64,000 nt of DNA from an uncultured Bacteroidales bacterium (lineage in GTDB: Bacteria > Bacteroidota > Bacteroidia > Bacteroidales > Paludibacteraceae). The stretch is from NCBI GenBank assembly GCA_902779705.1, contig CACZCR010000003.1, positions 310,001-374,000 of the forward strand, given 5' to 3'. The position numbers and the translations under genes were made by a program. Below are positions 8,694-17,859 of this stretch, piece by piece. Every line of letters begins with the position of its first letter. The stretch's first letter is position 1. The notes beneath the pieces are model-generated. The model was not told the DNA's origin and did no database searches. It was given only the letters and a program-made list of their open reading frames with translations.

Positions 8694-9483
8694 ATACGAT
8701 AGCTGTTATTCCTACTATTAGACAGTATATCGCAAAATAAGTCAAGCGTTGACGACGTACGATCTCAATCATGAAACGGCAAGCAAAGCAACCGGTTACA
8801 AAAGCAGCTAAAAAGCCAACAGTTAGAGGTAGCCACCCCAAACTGGAGACCACTTCTCCCTGCATCAAATCCAACAGATCCAAAAATGCCTCTCCTAAGA
8901 TGGGTATCAGCACCATCAAGAACGAGAACTGAGCCACTGACTCCTTCTTCACACCACATAGCAAACCGGTTGCAATTGTAGTGCCACTACGGCTTAATCC
9001 CGGCAATACAGCACATGCTTGCGCTATACCGATGACCAAAGCATCGCGATAGGTTACCTCGTGCCCCTCTTGCTGATGACGGCGCTGTAACCATTCGCTT
9101 AGAGCCAGCATGCCTGCAGTTACAATCAAACATACGCCCACCAACAGCAAGCCGTTACCAAAAAAAGCCTCCACCTCATCTTTAAAAAACATGCCTACAA
9201 CAAAGACAGGTATCATGGATACGCCTATCTTCATCACATAATCCTTTTCTTGATTCCATTGGGTAGTGAAGGTCCCTTTGAATAATCTCTCTACCTCACG
9301 CCATAATATGACCAATGTGGATAAAACGGTAGCCACATGCACCACAATGGCAAAAGACAAATTTTCTTCACCAGCTGTTCCTAGGATAGCTTGGCCTATC
9401 TCTAAATGGCCGGACGATGAAACGGGCAAAAACTCCGTCAAGCCCTGCACGATACCCAAAATCAGTGCTTCTAACCAACTCAT
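8680..9483 (-). CDS. uppP: Undecaprenyl-diphosphatase
   Basis: 267 residues with about eight membrane segments. It recycles the lipid carrier by dephosphorylating undecaprenyl pyrophosphate at the periplasmic face. Both signature loops are present: 'GLTEFLPVSSSGHL' near the N-terminus with the conserved Glu and Ser residues, and 'PGLSRSGTTIATGL' with the Arg in the second half. It overlaps DUF3098 by 4 bp upstream and truB downstream. Confidence 0.96.
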   Translation of the reverse strand: MSWLEALILGIVQGLTEFLPVSSSGHLEIGQAILGTAGEENLSFAIVVHVATVLSTLVILWREVERLFKGTFTTQWNQEKDYVMKIGVSMIPVFVVGMFFKDEVEAFFGNGLLLVGVCLIVTAGMLALSEWLQRRHQQEGHEVTYRDALVIGIAQACAVLPGLSRSGTTIATGLLCGVKKESVAQFSFLMVLIPILGEAFLDLLDLMQGEVVSSLGWLPLTVGFLAAFVTGCFACRFMIEIVRRQRLTYFAIYCLIVGITAIVYELC

Positions 9484-9695
9484 TTCTTCTTGGCGGGAAA
9501 CAGAATAGCTACAATCATCAACACAAATCCCGCCAACGAAGTCATTGGGCCTACCGTGATACGGCGAAAAGAAAAGATGTCCGGATTATACACCTCACCA
9601 CTTGGTTCACCGGCAGTCAGTGCAAAACCTACCACAATTATCACAAGTGCTAGGGCCATAAGCAGTATATTGACTTTTGACAAAGTATGTTTCAT
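9480..9695 (-). CDS. DUF3098 family small membrane protein
   Basis: 71 residues with two membrane helices (about 8-27 and 47-66) joined by a short loop with 'EVYNPDIFSFRRITVGP', and a basic C-terminus. This matches the DUF3098 family found between ftsX and uppP in Bacteroidota. Function unknown; the position suggests a link to envelope synthesis or to FtsX. It overlaps uppP by 4 bp and follows ftsX by 17 bp. Confidence 0.85.
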   Translation of the reverse strand: MKHTLSKVNILLMALALVIIVVGFALTAGEPSGEVYNPDIFSFRRITVGPMTSLAGFVLMIVAILFPAKKK

Positions 9696-9712
9696 ATATC
9701 AATTGCGTAAAA

Positions 9713-10576
9713 TTATATTTCGTACATTGTATCTGTATTCATACGGATGTATCGTCCAGTGGCTATCAACGAAGCTACCAGCGTCAACAACAGTCCGGAA
9801 CCCAAGACCACTCCGGCTATCAGTGCTATATTAACACCTGTCAATGGGAACAGGATGATATCCACCTCATATATCAGATAGTAACATCCACCTGCAATGA
9901 CCCCCAAAGCGAGTAGGCCGGTAATAAAGCCCATTGACACATTTTTACCTACAAAAGGAGCCCGGATATGCCATCCAGTAGCACCTACCAAGGTCATCGT
10001 GTTGATCAAAAAGCGCTTGGAGTATATCTGTAGACGGATAGTATTGACAATAAGTACCATGGCTATCAACAATAACACAATGGCCACAGCAGCCAACACT
10101 ACAGAAGCTTTATGGATATTGCTCTCAATTTGTTGCACCAAATCTTTCTGATACATCACCTTTTCCACTTGTGGCAATGTACTGAGTTTGCTTTCTATCT
10201 CTTCCATTCCCTCCGGTGTCGAATATTCGAAGGTGGGATGCAAGTCATAGGAGTCAAAAAGAGGGTTGAAGCCCAACAACTCACGCGGGTCTTCGCCCAA
10301 CTCGTCTATATGCTGCTGTAGCGCTTTTTCACGTGAAGTGAATTCTATCTGCGAAAAATAAGGCCATGCTCTAAGTTGAGAATCTACTTGAGCAATACCT
10401 GTCGAATCGATGTTACCCGAGAGGACAGCTGTTACCACAGCTTTCTCTTTGAAATGGCTTACAGCCGATATTGCAGAGAGTAGCAGCACACACTCCACTC
10501 CCACCAGCAGTAGAACCAAAAAAACACTCACTGCTGCGGTGAAGTACATATTCAGAAAATGATGCGCACGCTTCAT
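9713..10576 (-). CDS. ftsX: FtsX-like cell-division permease
   Basis: 287 residues: one N-terminal membrane segment, an extracellular domain of about 110 residues, then three membrane segments with 'MTLVGATGWHIRAPFV', the conserved FtsX coupling helix that contacts the FtsE ATPase. FtsEX controls peptidoglycan hydrolases at the division site. ftsE is not adjacent here. The gene begins 33 bp after the terminator of the secretion operon, and I see no TAnnTTTG promoter in that gap, so either readthrough or a weak promoter drives the group. Confidence 0.9.
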   Translation of the reverse strand: MKRAHHFLNMYFTAAVSVFLVLLLVGVECVLLLSAISAVSHFKEKAVVTAVLSGNIDSTGIAQVDSQLRAWPYFSQIEFTSREKALQQHIDELGEDPRELLGFNPLFDSYDLHPTFEYSTPEGMEEIESKLSTLPQVEKVMYQKDLVQQIESNIHKASVVLAAVAIVLLLIAMVLIVNTIRLQIYSKRFLINTMTLVGATGWHIRAPFVGKNVSMGFITGLLALGVIAGGCYYLIYEVDIILFPLTGVNIALIAGVVLGSGLLLTLVASLIATGRYIRMNTDTMYEI

Positions 10577-10608
10577 AATAATGTTTGGTTCGCTTTATTC
10601 AATATGCC

Positions 10609-10637
10609 AAAAAGGGCAGGTATTGCAACCTGCCCTC
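10609..10637 (-). terminator. Intrinsic terminator after porN
   Basis: On the minus strand GGGCAGGT (plus 10628-10635) pairs with ACCTGCCC (10614-10621), followed by a T run. It closes the type IX secretion operon. Confidence 0.85.
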
Positions 10638-10651
10638 TATTTGGATGTATC

Positions 10652-11812
10652 TTAATACTCCCAGAGGTCTTGCTCTACATTGAGCATCTCGGTTTGTATT
10701 CTCACTTGCTCTTTTTTGATTTCATCCTCCGTCATATCCTTACCTTGGCGTGATTGGAAATCCAAAATGTTCTTGTTAAACATGTTTCCGTCACCCACAA
10801 TATAGGATGTATACAGATGTTTTTGGAAGAATTCATCAAATGTCACACGACCTACTTCATTCTTTTTTGGAATAATATACTGGTTAGCCATGTACGGGCG
10901 GAGTGCGTCGAATGGAACCCAGAACAATACGCTCTCATACAATGCGTTCATCACCTCACTTCCGTTACCTGTTGAAGCAGCGGCCATTGTGGCTGCAGCA
11001 TCAGGATACTCGTCACCATATTCATCCTCTTCGCTTGCTTCCGGAGCTAACACGTCCAGTCCTTCAGTCTGTTCCTCTTCTGATACTTCTTCGCCTGCAG
11101 CAGCCCAGTCCTTAACCACTTGGGCAGGATACTTGCTCGGATGCAAAGGAGCAATAGCCAGGATCTTGCGGTGCAAACGTGATGTGTGCTTGTCAAAGAA
11201 CACTATCTCCTGAATGAGATACTTGTACATGTTACGTGCAAAGTTCTCATAGTAATAGTTGTTGAATGACAATACTTGGTTTACCGTATCCAGTTGGAAA
11301 ATTGAATACTCAGTACAGCATGCCTCGGAAAAATGCTCAGGCAATTCTCCGTCTGTCATCACCGTTGTAGGATCCGGCAAGAAGATAGTTACCATATCCT
11401 CTTTAGTGCACGGTTTAGAGAAATCCGGCTTGAGTGGTTTAACAGTCTGCGTACCACGTACTTTCTCATACGCAGGTAGGCCCTCTGCGATGGCATCCAC
11501 TATCAATTTGAACAAGTTGCGGTAGTCCGTATCCGTGATATTGGTTGGATAATACAACTGATAGTTCTGCATATAGCGTAGGTCAATGATACTGTAGACA
11601 TACTTAGCCCACACTACATCGTCCAAACGATGGAACACTTTAACAATTGTATCACCTCTGAGACGGCCATTGGCATCCGTACCGGTCAACAGATCTTCGG
11701 TATGGATATTAGCTGTACCCAAATCGTCGAAGAACGAATTGACGGGATGCTGCGCATACGCTGTCAACGACAGACCTAGCGCTAGACAAACAATAATACT
11801 CAGTTTTTTCAT
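10652..11812 (-). CDS. porN: Type IX secretion ring protein PorN/GldN
   Basis: 386 residues with a signal peptide ending 'LSLTAYAQ'. PorN (GldN) forms the periplasmic ring of the type IX system with the lipoprotein PorK. Typical marks are the early 'SFFDDLGTANIHTEDLLTG', the 'VVWAKYVYSIIDLRYMQNYQLYYP' helix and the C-terminal 'FNKNILDFQSRQGKDMTEDEI' segment. A low-complexity acidic stretch (about 250-275) is variable in the family. It is the last gene of the operon, 16 bp after porM. Confidence 0.95.
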   Translation of the reverse strand: MKKLSIIVCLALGLSLTAYAQHPVNSFFDDLGTANIHTEDLLTGTDANGRLRGDTIVKVFHRLDDVVWAKYVYSIIDLRYMQNYQLYYPTNITDTDYRNLFKLIVDAIAEGLPAYEKVRGTQTVKPLKPDFSKPCTKEDMVTIFLPDPTTVMTDGELPEHFSEACCTEYSIFQLDTVNQVLSFNNYYYENFARNMYKYLIQEIVFFDKHTSRLHRKILAIAPLHPSKYPAQVVKDWAAAGEEVSEEEQTEGLDVLAPEASEEDEYGDEYPDAAATMAAASTGNGSEVMNALYESVLFWVPFDALRPYMANQYIIPKKNEVGRVTFDEFFQKHLYTSYIVGDGNMFNKNILDFQSRQGKDMTEDEIKKEQVRIQTEMLNVEQDLWEY

Positions 11813-11828
11813 ATAATCGAATAGTTTT

Positions 11829-13469
11829 TTAATTCAGCACAAATGAGATTGGACGCAAATCCAATACAACGCCTCCTGGACCTCTTGCTTTGATACCAAG
11901 GAACATAACCGGAGTACCCATCGTCAATGTCTTGAGCATCGCCAACTGTTCACCCGAATATCCCGATCCGTTAGATGGCAGATACTTACCACCAGCATAG
12001 ATTTGGAAACTTGTTACAGTAAAGTCAGCCTTGATTAGAGCATCTTCGCCGTAACTAGCTACAACTTTGGCTCCTGCATTCAGCAGTTTACCACGAGCAA
12101 TCTTACCACCAGTCAACTCGCTTCCGCCAACGGACAACGAAGGCATTGGCTTAGGCAGACGTTTAACGCGGAATTTCTCGCTACCTAGACTAACGGTCTT
12201 GCCTTGATATGATCCTGACACATTGATAGTCACGTCGCTACCTGGCGAAGCGGTTGCCTGAACGCGGAACAAACCCGGAGACAACTTGCTCACTGTTGCA
12301 CCGGAGGCCGATACATTTAGATTGGCAGCCGGGATAGTAGTTGAAGTCACCATAAAGGTGTGTCCGTATCCTTGATATACAACCGTCAGGTCGCGGTTAG
12401 TAATAGCCACATTAGGAGTCAACTTGTCTTGTTTGTCCGGTTTGAACTGCTGCATCAAACCCTCCTCTACGATATAACGCTCAGAGAAGTGTGCTTCGAC
12501 AGGTTCACCAGCGTTGTTGCGATATTTGATCACACCAGAGAAAGTGTGCTCTCCTACGCCGGAAGCCGTAAACGAGTACAAGCCGTCCTTGCCTATTTGC
12601 TGACCGTTGACATAATACTCCGGTGTCTGCAATGTATCTATGCCAGCCAACAACAGTTGGGCCTCGTACTTCTCGCCCACGCCCACGCGTTGCGATTTAG
12701 GGATTACGTACGCAGACATACGATTAACGGTGATATCATTAGCATCGGTACGGTCATACAAATATTGTATCATCTGTCCCTCAGTAGCACGGATATCGTT
12801 CTGCATCTTGGAAAGCAAGGTTACTGCTGCTGCCGTAGGCATGTCAGCAAACATCGCTTCTTCCCACGATTTGGTCGTATTGTCCTTATCGCTATACACA
12901 TCATCGGTGTTGAATATCATCTTTAACTCATCACGACGTTGCTGACCATACTCACCAGTATCAGTTAGTTGGCACAGATAATTTAGATAGTCATTGAGCA
13001 CCTTTTTAAGTTCAGCTCCATGCCCCATGTTGATAGCATAGTTAGACGATGCATCACGATTGTCTTTGCTCTCGTAGTCACGAGTCACATCATACCCTTG
13101 TACGTTAGCATTCTTGGCAATACGTTTTTCAACAGCCGACTTGCCATCAGACTCTTTAACAATTCCTTCTTTGAACTGCTGTACAAAATCGTATGCTGCA
13201 TCTGCTTTGGCTTTGAGTTCCTGCGATTTCTTATACCACGGACCTACCTTGATTTCCTCGCGTTTGCTGGACTTCCAGAATCGATAGTACAAGTTACCGT
13301 TTCGATTGTTGTTACCATCGATGGAAGCATGGAGGCTCGAGTCCACCACATTAAAGCCGTTCAAGATATCCGCACTCACGTTCAATGCCAACATGGCAGT
13401 GAGCACGAGGTACATCATACCTATCATTTTTTGTCTCGGGGTTTCCGGACAGTTTTTTGCTCCACCCAT
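11829..13469 (-). CDS. porM: Type IX secretion motor protein PorM/GldM
   Basis: 546 residues. One N-terminal membrane helix ('MIGMMYLVLTAMLALNVSADIL') is followed by a long periplasmic part of four domains that reaches from the inner-membrane motor to the PorK/PorN ring. The conserved opening 'MGGAKNCPETPRQKMIGMMYLV' is diagnostic. With PorL it makes the proton-driven rotary motor that powers cargo export. It lies 54 bp after porL. Confidence 0.96.
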   Translation of the reverse strand: MGGAKNCPETPRQKMIGMMYLVLTAMLALNVSADILNGFNVVDSSLHASIDGNNNRNGNLYYRFWKSSKREEIKVGPWYKKSQELKAKADAAYDFVQQFKEGIVKESDGKSAVEKRIAKNANVQGYDVTRDYESKDNRDASSNYAINMGHGAELKKVLNDYLNYLCQLTDTGEYGQQRRDELKMIFNTDDVYSDKDNTTKSWEEAMFADMPTAAAVTLLSKMQNDIRATEGQMIQYLYDRTDANDITVNRMSAYVIPKSQRVGVGEKYEAQLLLAGIDTLQTPEYYVNGQQIGKDGLYSFTASGVGEHTFSGVIKYRNNAGEPVEAHFSERYIVEEGLMQQFKPDKQDKLTPNVAITNRDLTVVYQGYGHTFMVTSTTIPAANLNVSASGATVSKLSPGLFRVQATASPGSDVTINVSGSYQGKTVSLGSEKFRVKRLPKPMPSLSVGGSELTGGKIARGKLLNAGAKVVASYGEDALIKADFTVTSFQIYAGGKYLPSNGSGYSGEQLAMLKTLTMGTPVMFLGIKARGPGGVVLDLRPISFVLN

Positions 13470-13523
13470 ACTAAGTCGTTTTCTTAATTGATGTTTAACA
13501 CTAAACTACTGACTTATATGGAT

Positions 13524-14480
13524 TTATGCAAGTGCGTTGAGCATATTTCCATACACTTGGTTAAGGCTAGCCACTTGCTGTGCCAACTGTTGGGAAGCGG
13601 CATTATATGCCTCGCTGTTCTTGAGTGCTGCGCTGCTAGCTGCTTGGATGCCCTCCATGTCTTTTGCGAGAGCCTCTGCAGCCTTGTTCTGTGCCTGCAA
13701 ACTAGTAATCTGCAACTCATACAATGAGTTGAGTGAACCCACCTTAGCGCCTACAGCTTCGATATTCTGCTGATAAGCAGCAGCTGTGGCTGCTACAGAC
13801 TGAAGCGATGCTCCTACTGCATCAAAGCTCTGTTGCTGATTCTGTGCAGAGATAGCCATATTTTGCAGGCTAGTACCTACAACAGCCATATTCTGCTGGC
13901 AAACTTGTGCGTTCTGAGTCAAACCTTGAATGCTTGCGTCTGCAGCACCATAAGAAACTGCCAATTTCTCTGCAGCCTCACCGGCACCTGCTAATTGTTT
14001 AGCAGTCTTAGCCAACTCAGCGATAGATGTCTTGAAGTCTTTAGCCTCCTGCTCGGTTACACCAGGGATATTAGGCTGGGCGCCTGCTACAGGAGCAGCT
14101 GCCACTGCTGCTACACCACCCATCGGCATAGTAGCTTTGCCTTCTACACCAGCTGCCAACAATGTCGGACGCGGTTGAGCGGCTTTCTCTTCCAATAGGT
14201 CAGGATTTGCTCCGTACTCCAATAATTGTGGGAATACATTGTCCCAGTGGAACTCAGGATGCGGTTTCTCAAATACACCGATCACGAAGAGGAATGCCTC
14301 GGTGATCATACCAGCTGTCAGCACGATACCTGCGCCCGGCCAGTGCATGATCTTAAACAGAGCACCTACAATAACGATCGAAGCACCTACTGAGTAAACT
14401 GCGTTTACTACATTTTTACCTTTGTACGATTCATACCAACGCATAAATCCATTCTTCTGAGCATTGTCTTTTGTTGCCAT
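13524..14480 (-). CDS. porL: Type IX secretion motor protein PorL/GldL
   Basis: 318 residues. Two membrane helices near the N-terminus ('VVNAVYSVGASIVIVGALFK' and 'IVLTAGMITEAFLFVIGVFE', the second with the conserved Glu of the proton path), then a long cytoplasmic Ala/Gln-rich helical tail of about 240 residues, which looks coiled-coil. GldL and GldM form the motor complex in the inner membrane. The Ala-rich middle (about 120-140) is low complexity. Confidence 0.95.
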   Translation of the reverse strand: MATKDNAQKNGFMRWYESYKGKNVVNAVYSVGASIVIVGALFKIMHWPGAGIVLTAGMITEAFLFVIGVFEKPHPEFHWDNVFPQLLEYGANPDLLEEKAAQPRPTLLAAGVEGKATMPMGGVAAVAAAPVAGAQPNIPGVTEQEAKDFKTSIAELAKTAKQLAGAGEAAEKLAVSYGAADASIQGLTQNAQVCQQNMAVVGTSLQNMAISAQNQQQSFDAVGASLQSVAATAAAYQQNIEAVGAKVGSLNSLYELQITSLQAQNKAAEALAKDMEGIQAASSAALKNSEAYNAASQQLAQQVASLNQVYGNMLNALA

Positions 14481-14536
14481 AAGTGAAGAGACTTTAAAGT
14501 ATTATTTTTCTAGTTTATTCTAATTTGTTTATTTGG

Positions 14537-15913
14537 TTAATCGCCAATATAAGCACGTACACAGCGGAATCCGATGTATGGACGGCTCTCGTATTGATAC
14601 TCAAATGTGCGAACACCGCACTGCATATAGTAGCTGATATCCTTCCAACTACCACCCTTAACCACTTTACGCTTCAGGATGTCAGGATCCGATTTACGTG
14701 CCATATATGAGTAGTCTGGGTTCAAATCATGCACATTGGTGTTAGACGACGACTGGTATGCCGAGTTGGTCCACTCTGCCACATTTCCTGCCATATCAAA
14801 CAGACCGAAGTCATTAGGACGGAATTGTGCAACCTTCATAGTAGTTGTTCCGGTATCATCGTTATATCCACCACGGTAGGGTTTGAAATTAGCAAAGAAG
14901 CAGCCCTTGGAGTCACGAGCATAGTTGCCTCCCCACGGATACATGGCCATTTTGCGCCCTCCACGTGCAGCATACTCCCACTGTGCCTCGGTCGGCAAGC
15001 GATAGTCTTGCGCACCATACTTTGAGTGTGCATTGAAGAACTTAGTACGCCAATCACAGAAGGCGTGTGCTTGTTCCCATGTTACACCTACCACCGGGTA
15101 ATCAGAGTAGCCCGGATGTGAGAAATACTTGTGCATCATCGGGTCATTGTACGAATACTGGAAGTCACGAATCCATACTAGTGTATCAGGATATACACAG
15201 ATGATCTTTTGGGTAAGCAGATCCTTAGGCTCGCGCAACGGACGAACGATGGTCGAATCGTAGATACCACCATCCTCCTCGTTGATCCAGAATGTGTCTA
15301 CACGAACGCTCGCACCATCCGGATAGCGGCTGGTAGCCACATCAAACTTATTGACTTGTTTGATGGCCTCGTCGTAGTTATACCACTCATAGCGATAGTG
15401 AAGGAACTGGGTCTTGAGTGTACCATCCGAATAGAACATTGTAGCCATGGCATCACGGATCTCATCCTCCTGGCTCTGCCAGTTATTCCATGGGATACGT
15501 TTTGACTTACTCCAATCGATAGCCACTTTGTCCAATGGAATATCGTCCTCATCGTCCGCATTCTTTGCCACCTTAGCATAACCTTCTACTTCGGCCATGA
15601 TTAGGCGACGCATAGCGATAGAGTCGCGTACCCAGTTGACGAACTGCTTATACTCGTCATTTGTAATCTCGGTTTCGTCCATCCAGAAAGCATCTACAGT
15701 AGCCATCACACCGTTATCTTCCTGTCCAAAGAGGGCAGACTGTGTGTTGGCACCCATCATAAACGAGCCCTTCTTGATGAAGATCATTCCAAACGGGTTA
15801 GCCTCTTTGAAATTTCCCGAATTGCCTGCGCCTACAAGCTCGCCTGCAGGTTTGTTACATGCTACCAATGCGAATAGCAGTGTAGCTAATGGCAGAATCT
15901 TTGTTAGTTTCAT
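14537..15913 (-). CDS. porK: Type IX secretion ring lipoprotein PorK/GldK
   Basis: 458 residues with a lipoprotein signal ('LFALVAC', lipid on Cys 19). The body is a formylglycine-generating-enzyme-like (SUMF1) fold: 'FMMGANTQSALFGQ', 'EWTNSAYQSSSN', 'YPVVGVTWEQAHAFCDWR', 'YRLPTEAQWEYAARGG', and a C-terminal 'RPYIGFRCVRAY'. In GldK/PorK this fold is structural, forming the outer-membrane-associated ring with PorN. It lies 9 bp after porP. Confidence 0.95.
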   Translation of the reverse strand: MKLTKILPLATLLFALVACNKPAGELVGAGNSGNFKEANPFGMIFIKKGSFMMGANTQSALFGQEDNGVMATVDAFWMDETEITNDEYKQFVNWVRDSIAMRRLIMAEVEGYAKVAKNADDEDDIPLDKVAIDWSKSKRIPWNNWQSQEDEIRDAMATMFYSDGTLKTQFLHYRYEWYNYDEAIKQVNKFDVATSRYPDGASVRVDTFWINEEDGGIYDSTIVRPLREPKDLLTQKIICVYPDTLVWIRDFQYSYNDPMMHKYFSHPGYSDYPVVGVTWEQAHAFCDWRTKFFNAHSKYGAQDYRLPTEAQWEYAARGGRKMAMYPWGGNYARDSKGCFFANFKPYRGGYNDDTGTTTMKVAQFRPNDFGLFDMAGNVAEWTNSAYQSSSNTNVHDLNPDYSYMARKSDPDILKRKVVKGGSWKDISYYMQCGVRTFEYQYESRPYIGFRCVRAYIGD

Positions 15914-15922
15914 ACGTATTAA

Positions 15923-16873
15923 TTATAAATATCTTACACTTTTATATTTGTTGTTACGTCTCGGTTTAAGTATATCAAATCCATACGCTAAGTACAGTTC
16001 ATGTGAGCCGTAACTCTCTAATAGCAGTTTATTAGTGGGCAGTTCACAGGTATATCCAATCTCTAGTCCTGAGATAATATCCATGCCCAGCAATATGTTA
16101 ACACTTCCCATGATGCGGTAGCCCAATCCCCAGCGGTAACGGTCTTTGTATTCCGTGAGCAAAGTCAGGTTTACATCCCATGACCGAAAGTCCGACATCA
16201 CTATTGCCGAAGGTATCAACTGCCAATCGCGGTGGTGCTTGAGGCGGTGACTATATCCTCCTGCTATATACATTGTACCTATTAGCTGTACCTCCGAGTG
16301 GTCGTCCCAGTCTATCACCGGACGGGTGATGTGACTGTAACTACCTCCTACCCACCAATTGCTTGTCGCATAGTATATGCCCGCGCCCAAGTCAAACTTC
16401 ATACCCGATTTGCTGCCGGTCGGTATTGCCTGATCGCTTGCGTCGTGGTATTCATCACCCATTTTGCCGAGGTTGACACTATCACCATGAAACCCCACGT
16501 TCACAAATCCGGCATCTATACCGATACTCAAATGGCCCTTACCGATCTTTTGCCTATACGCGTATTGCGCGTACAATGCCTGATTGGTGTATAAACCATA
16601 ACGGTCATTCATGAACCGGATACCTGCACCATGTTCCGTTTTGCCTAATCTAAACGGTGAACTGAATGAGAACCACGTGGTCATAGGTGCGTTGGTAATA
16701 TCCACAAATTGCATGCGGTGCATACCCGCCACCCTCATTAAGTCTCCATTTCCCACCGCTGCGGGATTATAGGCGCTCTGCAAGAACATATACTGCCCCA
16801 TTTGTGGATCAAATTGCGCACGCGCAACCGCCACGGCCATCAAGCCTGCCAATAGAACAATATAACGTCTCAC
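15923..16873 (-). CDS. porP: Type IX secretion outer-membrane protein PorP/SprF
   Basis: 316 residues with a signal peptide ('LLAGLMAVAVARAQ'), then the family opening 'FDPQMGQYMFLQSAYNPAAVGN'. The rest is a beta-barrel of the PorP/SprF type with Gly/aromatic strands. It is part of the outer-membrane section of the secretion machine. It is the first of the five core genes, after the small DUF2795 gene. Confidence 0.94.
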   Translation of the reverse strand: MRRYIVLLAGLMAVAVARAQFDPQMGQYMFLQSAYNPAAVGNGDLMRVAGMHRMQFVDITNAPMTTWFSFSSPFRLGKTEHGAGIRFMNDRYGLYTNQALYAQYAYRQKIGKGHLSIGIDAGFVNVGFHGDSVNLGKMGDEYHDASDQAIPTGSKSGMKFDLGAGIYYATSNWWVGGSYSHITRPVIDWDDHSEVQLIGTMYIAGGYSHRLKHHRDWQLIPSAIVMSDFRSWDVNLTLLTEYKDRYRWGLGYRIMGSVNILLGMDIISGLEIGYTCELPTNKLLLESYGSHELYLAYGFDILKPRRNNKYKSVRYL

Positions 16874-16893
16874 TATTCAAAATCTTCAATACC

Positions 16894-17115
16894 TTAATAT
16901 TCCTCTTCGTCGAAGAAGAAATCATCCTGATCCGGATAGTCCGGCCACAGGTCTTCTATGCTCTCATACACCTCTTCTTCGTCCTCCAATTCCTGCAAAT
17001 TTTCAATTACTTCCATCGGAGCACCAATACGATTGGCATAGTCCAGCAACTCATCTTTGGTTGCCGGCCATGGAGCATCCTCAATCTTAGAGGCTAATTC
17101 AAGTGTCCAATACAT
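16894..17115 (-). CDS. DUF2795 small acidic protein
   Basis: 73 residues, very acidic at the C-terminus. It carries the DUF2795 pattern ('PWPATKDELLDYANRIGAPMEVIENLQEL'), which resembles a short helical fold found in several bacteria. There is no signal peptide, so it is cytoplasmic. It is the first gene of the secretion operon, 20 bp before porP. Its role in secretion is not established by sequence; the placement suggests co-regulation. Confidence 0.85.
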   Translation of the reverse strand: MYWTLELASKIEDAPWPATKDELLDYANRIGAPMEVIENLQELEDEEEVYESIEDLWPDYPDQDDFFFDEEEY

Positions 17116-17181
17116 ACGCTATTACGAGAAATTTCTTTCTCTTATATCATTGTTTATCAATTATTTACGCAGTGACACAAA

Positions 17182-17223
17182 GTCGCTTGCACGCGACAAA
17201 AAGCCCGCGAACGGACGCTTTTT
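17182..17223. promoter_or_regulatory. Terminator-like hairpins in the leader of the secretion operon
   Basis: Between the promoter (17239-17270) and the first ATG (17115) lies AAAAAGC...GCTTTTT (17198-17223). Read on the minus strand it has a TTCG loop and is followed by T5, like an intrinsic terminator. GTCGC/GCGAC (17182-17186, 17193-17197) forms a second small stem just downstream. It may attenuate the operon. On the plus strand the same hairpin is also terminator-like, but no plus-strand gene needs it. Confidence 0.5.
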
Positions 17224-17238
17224 ATCAAAATTACCGTG

Positions 17239-17270
17239 CAAAAGTAGTAAAAACTTTCGATTTATGCAAA
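17239..17270 (-). promoter_or_regulatory. Promoter of the type IX secretion operon
   Basis: Minus strand TTTGCATAAATC (TTTG at plus 17267-17270), 20-nt spacer, TACTTTTG (plus 17239-17246). The leader is about 120 nt. Confidence 0.8.
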
Positions 17271-17322
17271 TTTATTATCGTTTTTTTTGTGTTTTTGTGC
17301 ATTTTTTTGCAAAATGCAGTTT

Positions 17323-17859
17323 TCAAATCATTTTTTTGTGTTTTGCCTCTTTTTCCCATTTTTGTGGATTTTCACCGTTTTTGACCTCTATAAAGCGTGC
17401 CAAAACGAATAGGAAATCACTGAGTCTATTAACATATCTTGTCACCTTATTATCAGCTTCTCCGATGGCTAGGATTCGTCGTTCTAGTCGTCGGGTGATT
17501 GTACGACAGACGTGTGCTCTAGCTATCGCTTCGCTACCTGTCGGCAAGACAAATGCACGCACCAGAGGAGCCGCCTCTAGCATCTCGTCCATCCATAGTT
17601 CCAACTGGCGTATATCATCTTCGCTTATCCATTCGCCTTCTGCACCTGATAGACAGGCTCCAATGTTGAATAGTCGCTGCTGAATCCACTCCAGCTGTGC
17701 ATCCCATTCACTATTGTCGGCTGCTCGTAATAGTCCTATCCATGAGTTCAGTTCGTCAGCTGTACCATACGCCTCCAAACGCGGATCAGTTTTTGATACA
17801 CGTTTACCGCTAGCCAGGCTGGTTTGCCCAGTGTCTCCTGTTCGTGTGTAAATGCTCAT
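17323..17859 (-). CDS. Corrinoid adenosyltransferase, PduO type
   Basis: 178 residues, normal for the PduO family. The enzyme adenosylates cob(I)alamin from ATP to make adenosylcobalamin. The ATP-binding N-terminus 'YTRTGDTGQTSLASGKRVSK' and 'DELNSWIGLLRA' are present. So is 'HVCRTITRRLERRI', with the Arg residues of the active site, and 'YVNRLSDFLFVLARF' near the C-terminus. It overlaps the methyltransferase gene by 4 bp and is translated from the same transcript. Confidence 0.92.
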   Translation of the reverse strand: MSIYTRTGDTGQTSLASGKRVSKTDPRLEAYGTADELNSWIGLLRAADNSEWDAQLEWIQQRLFNIGACLSGAEGEWISEDDIRQLELWMDEMLEAAPLVRAFVLPTGSEAIARAHVCRTITRRLERRILAIGEADNKVTRYVNRLSDFLFVLARFIEVKNGENPQKWEKEAKHKKMI

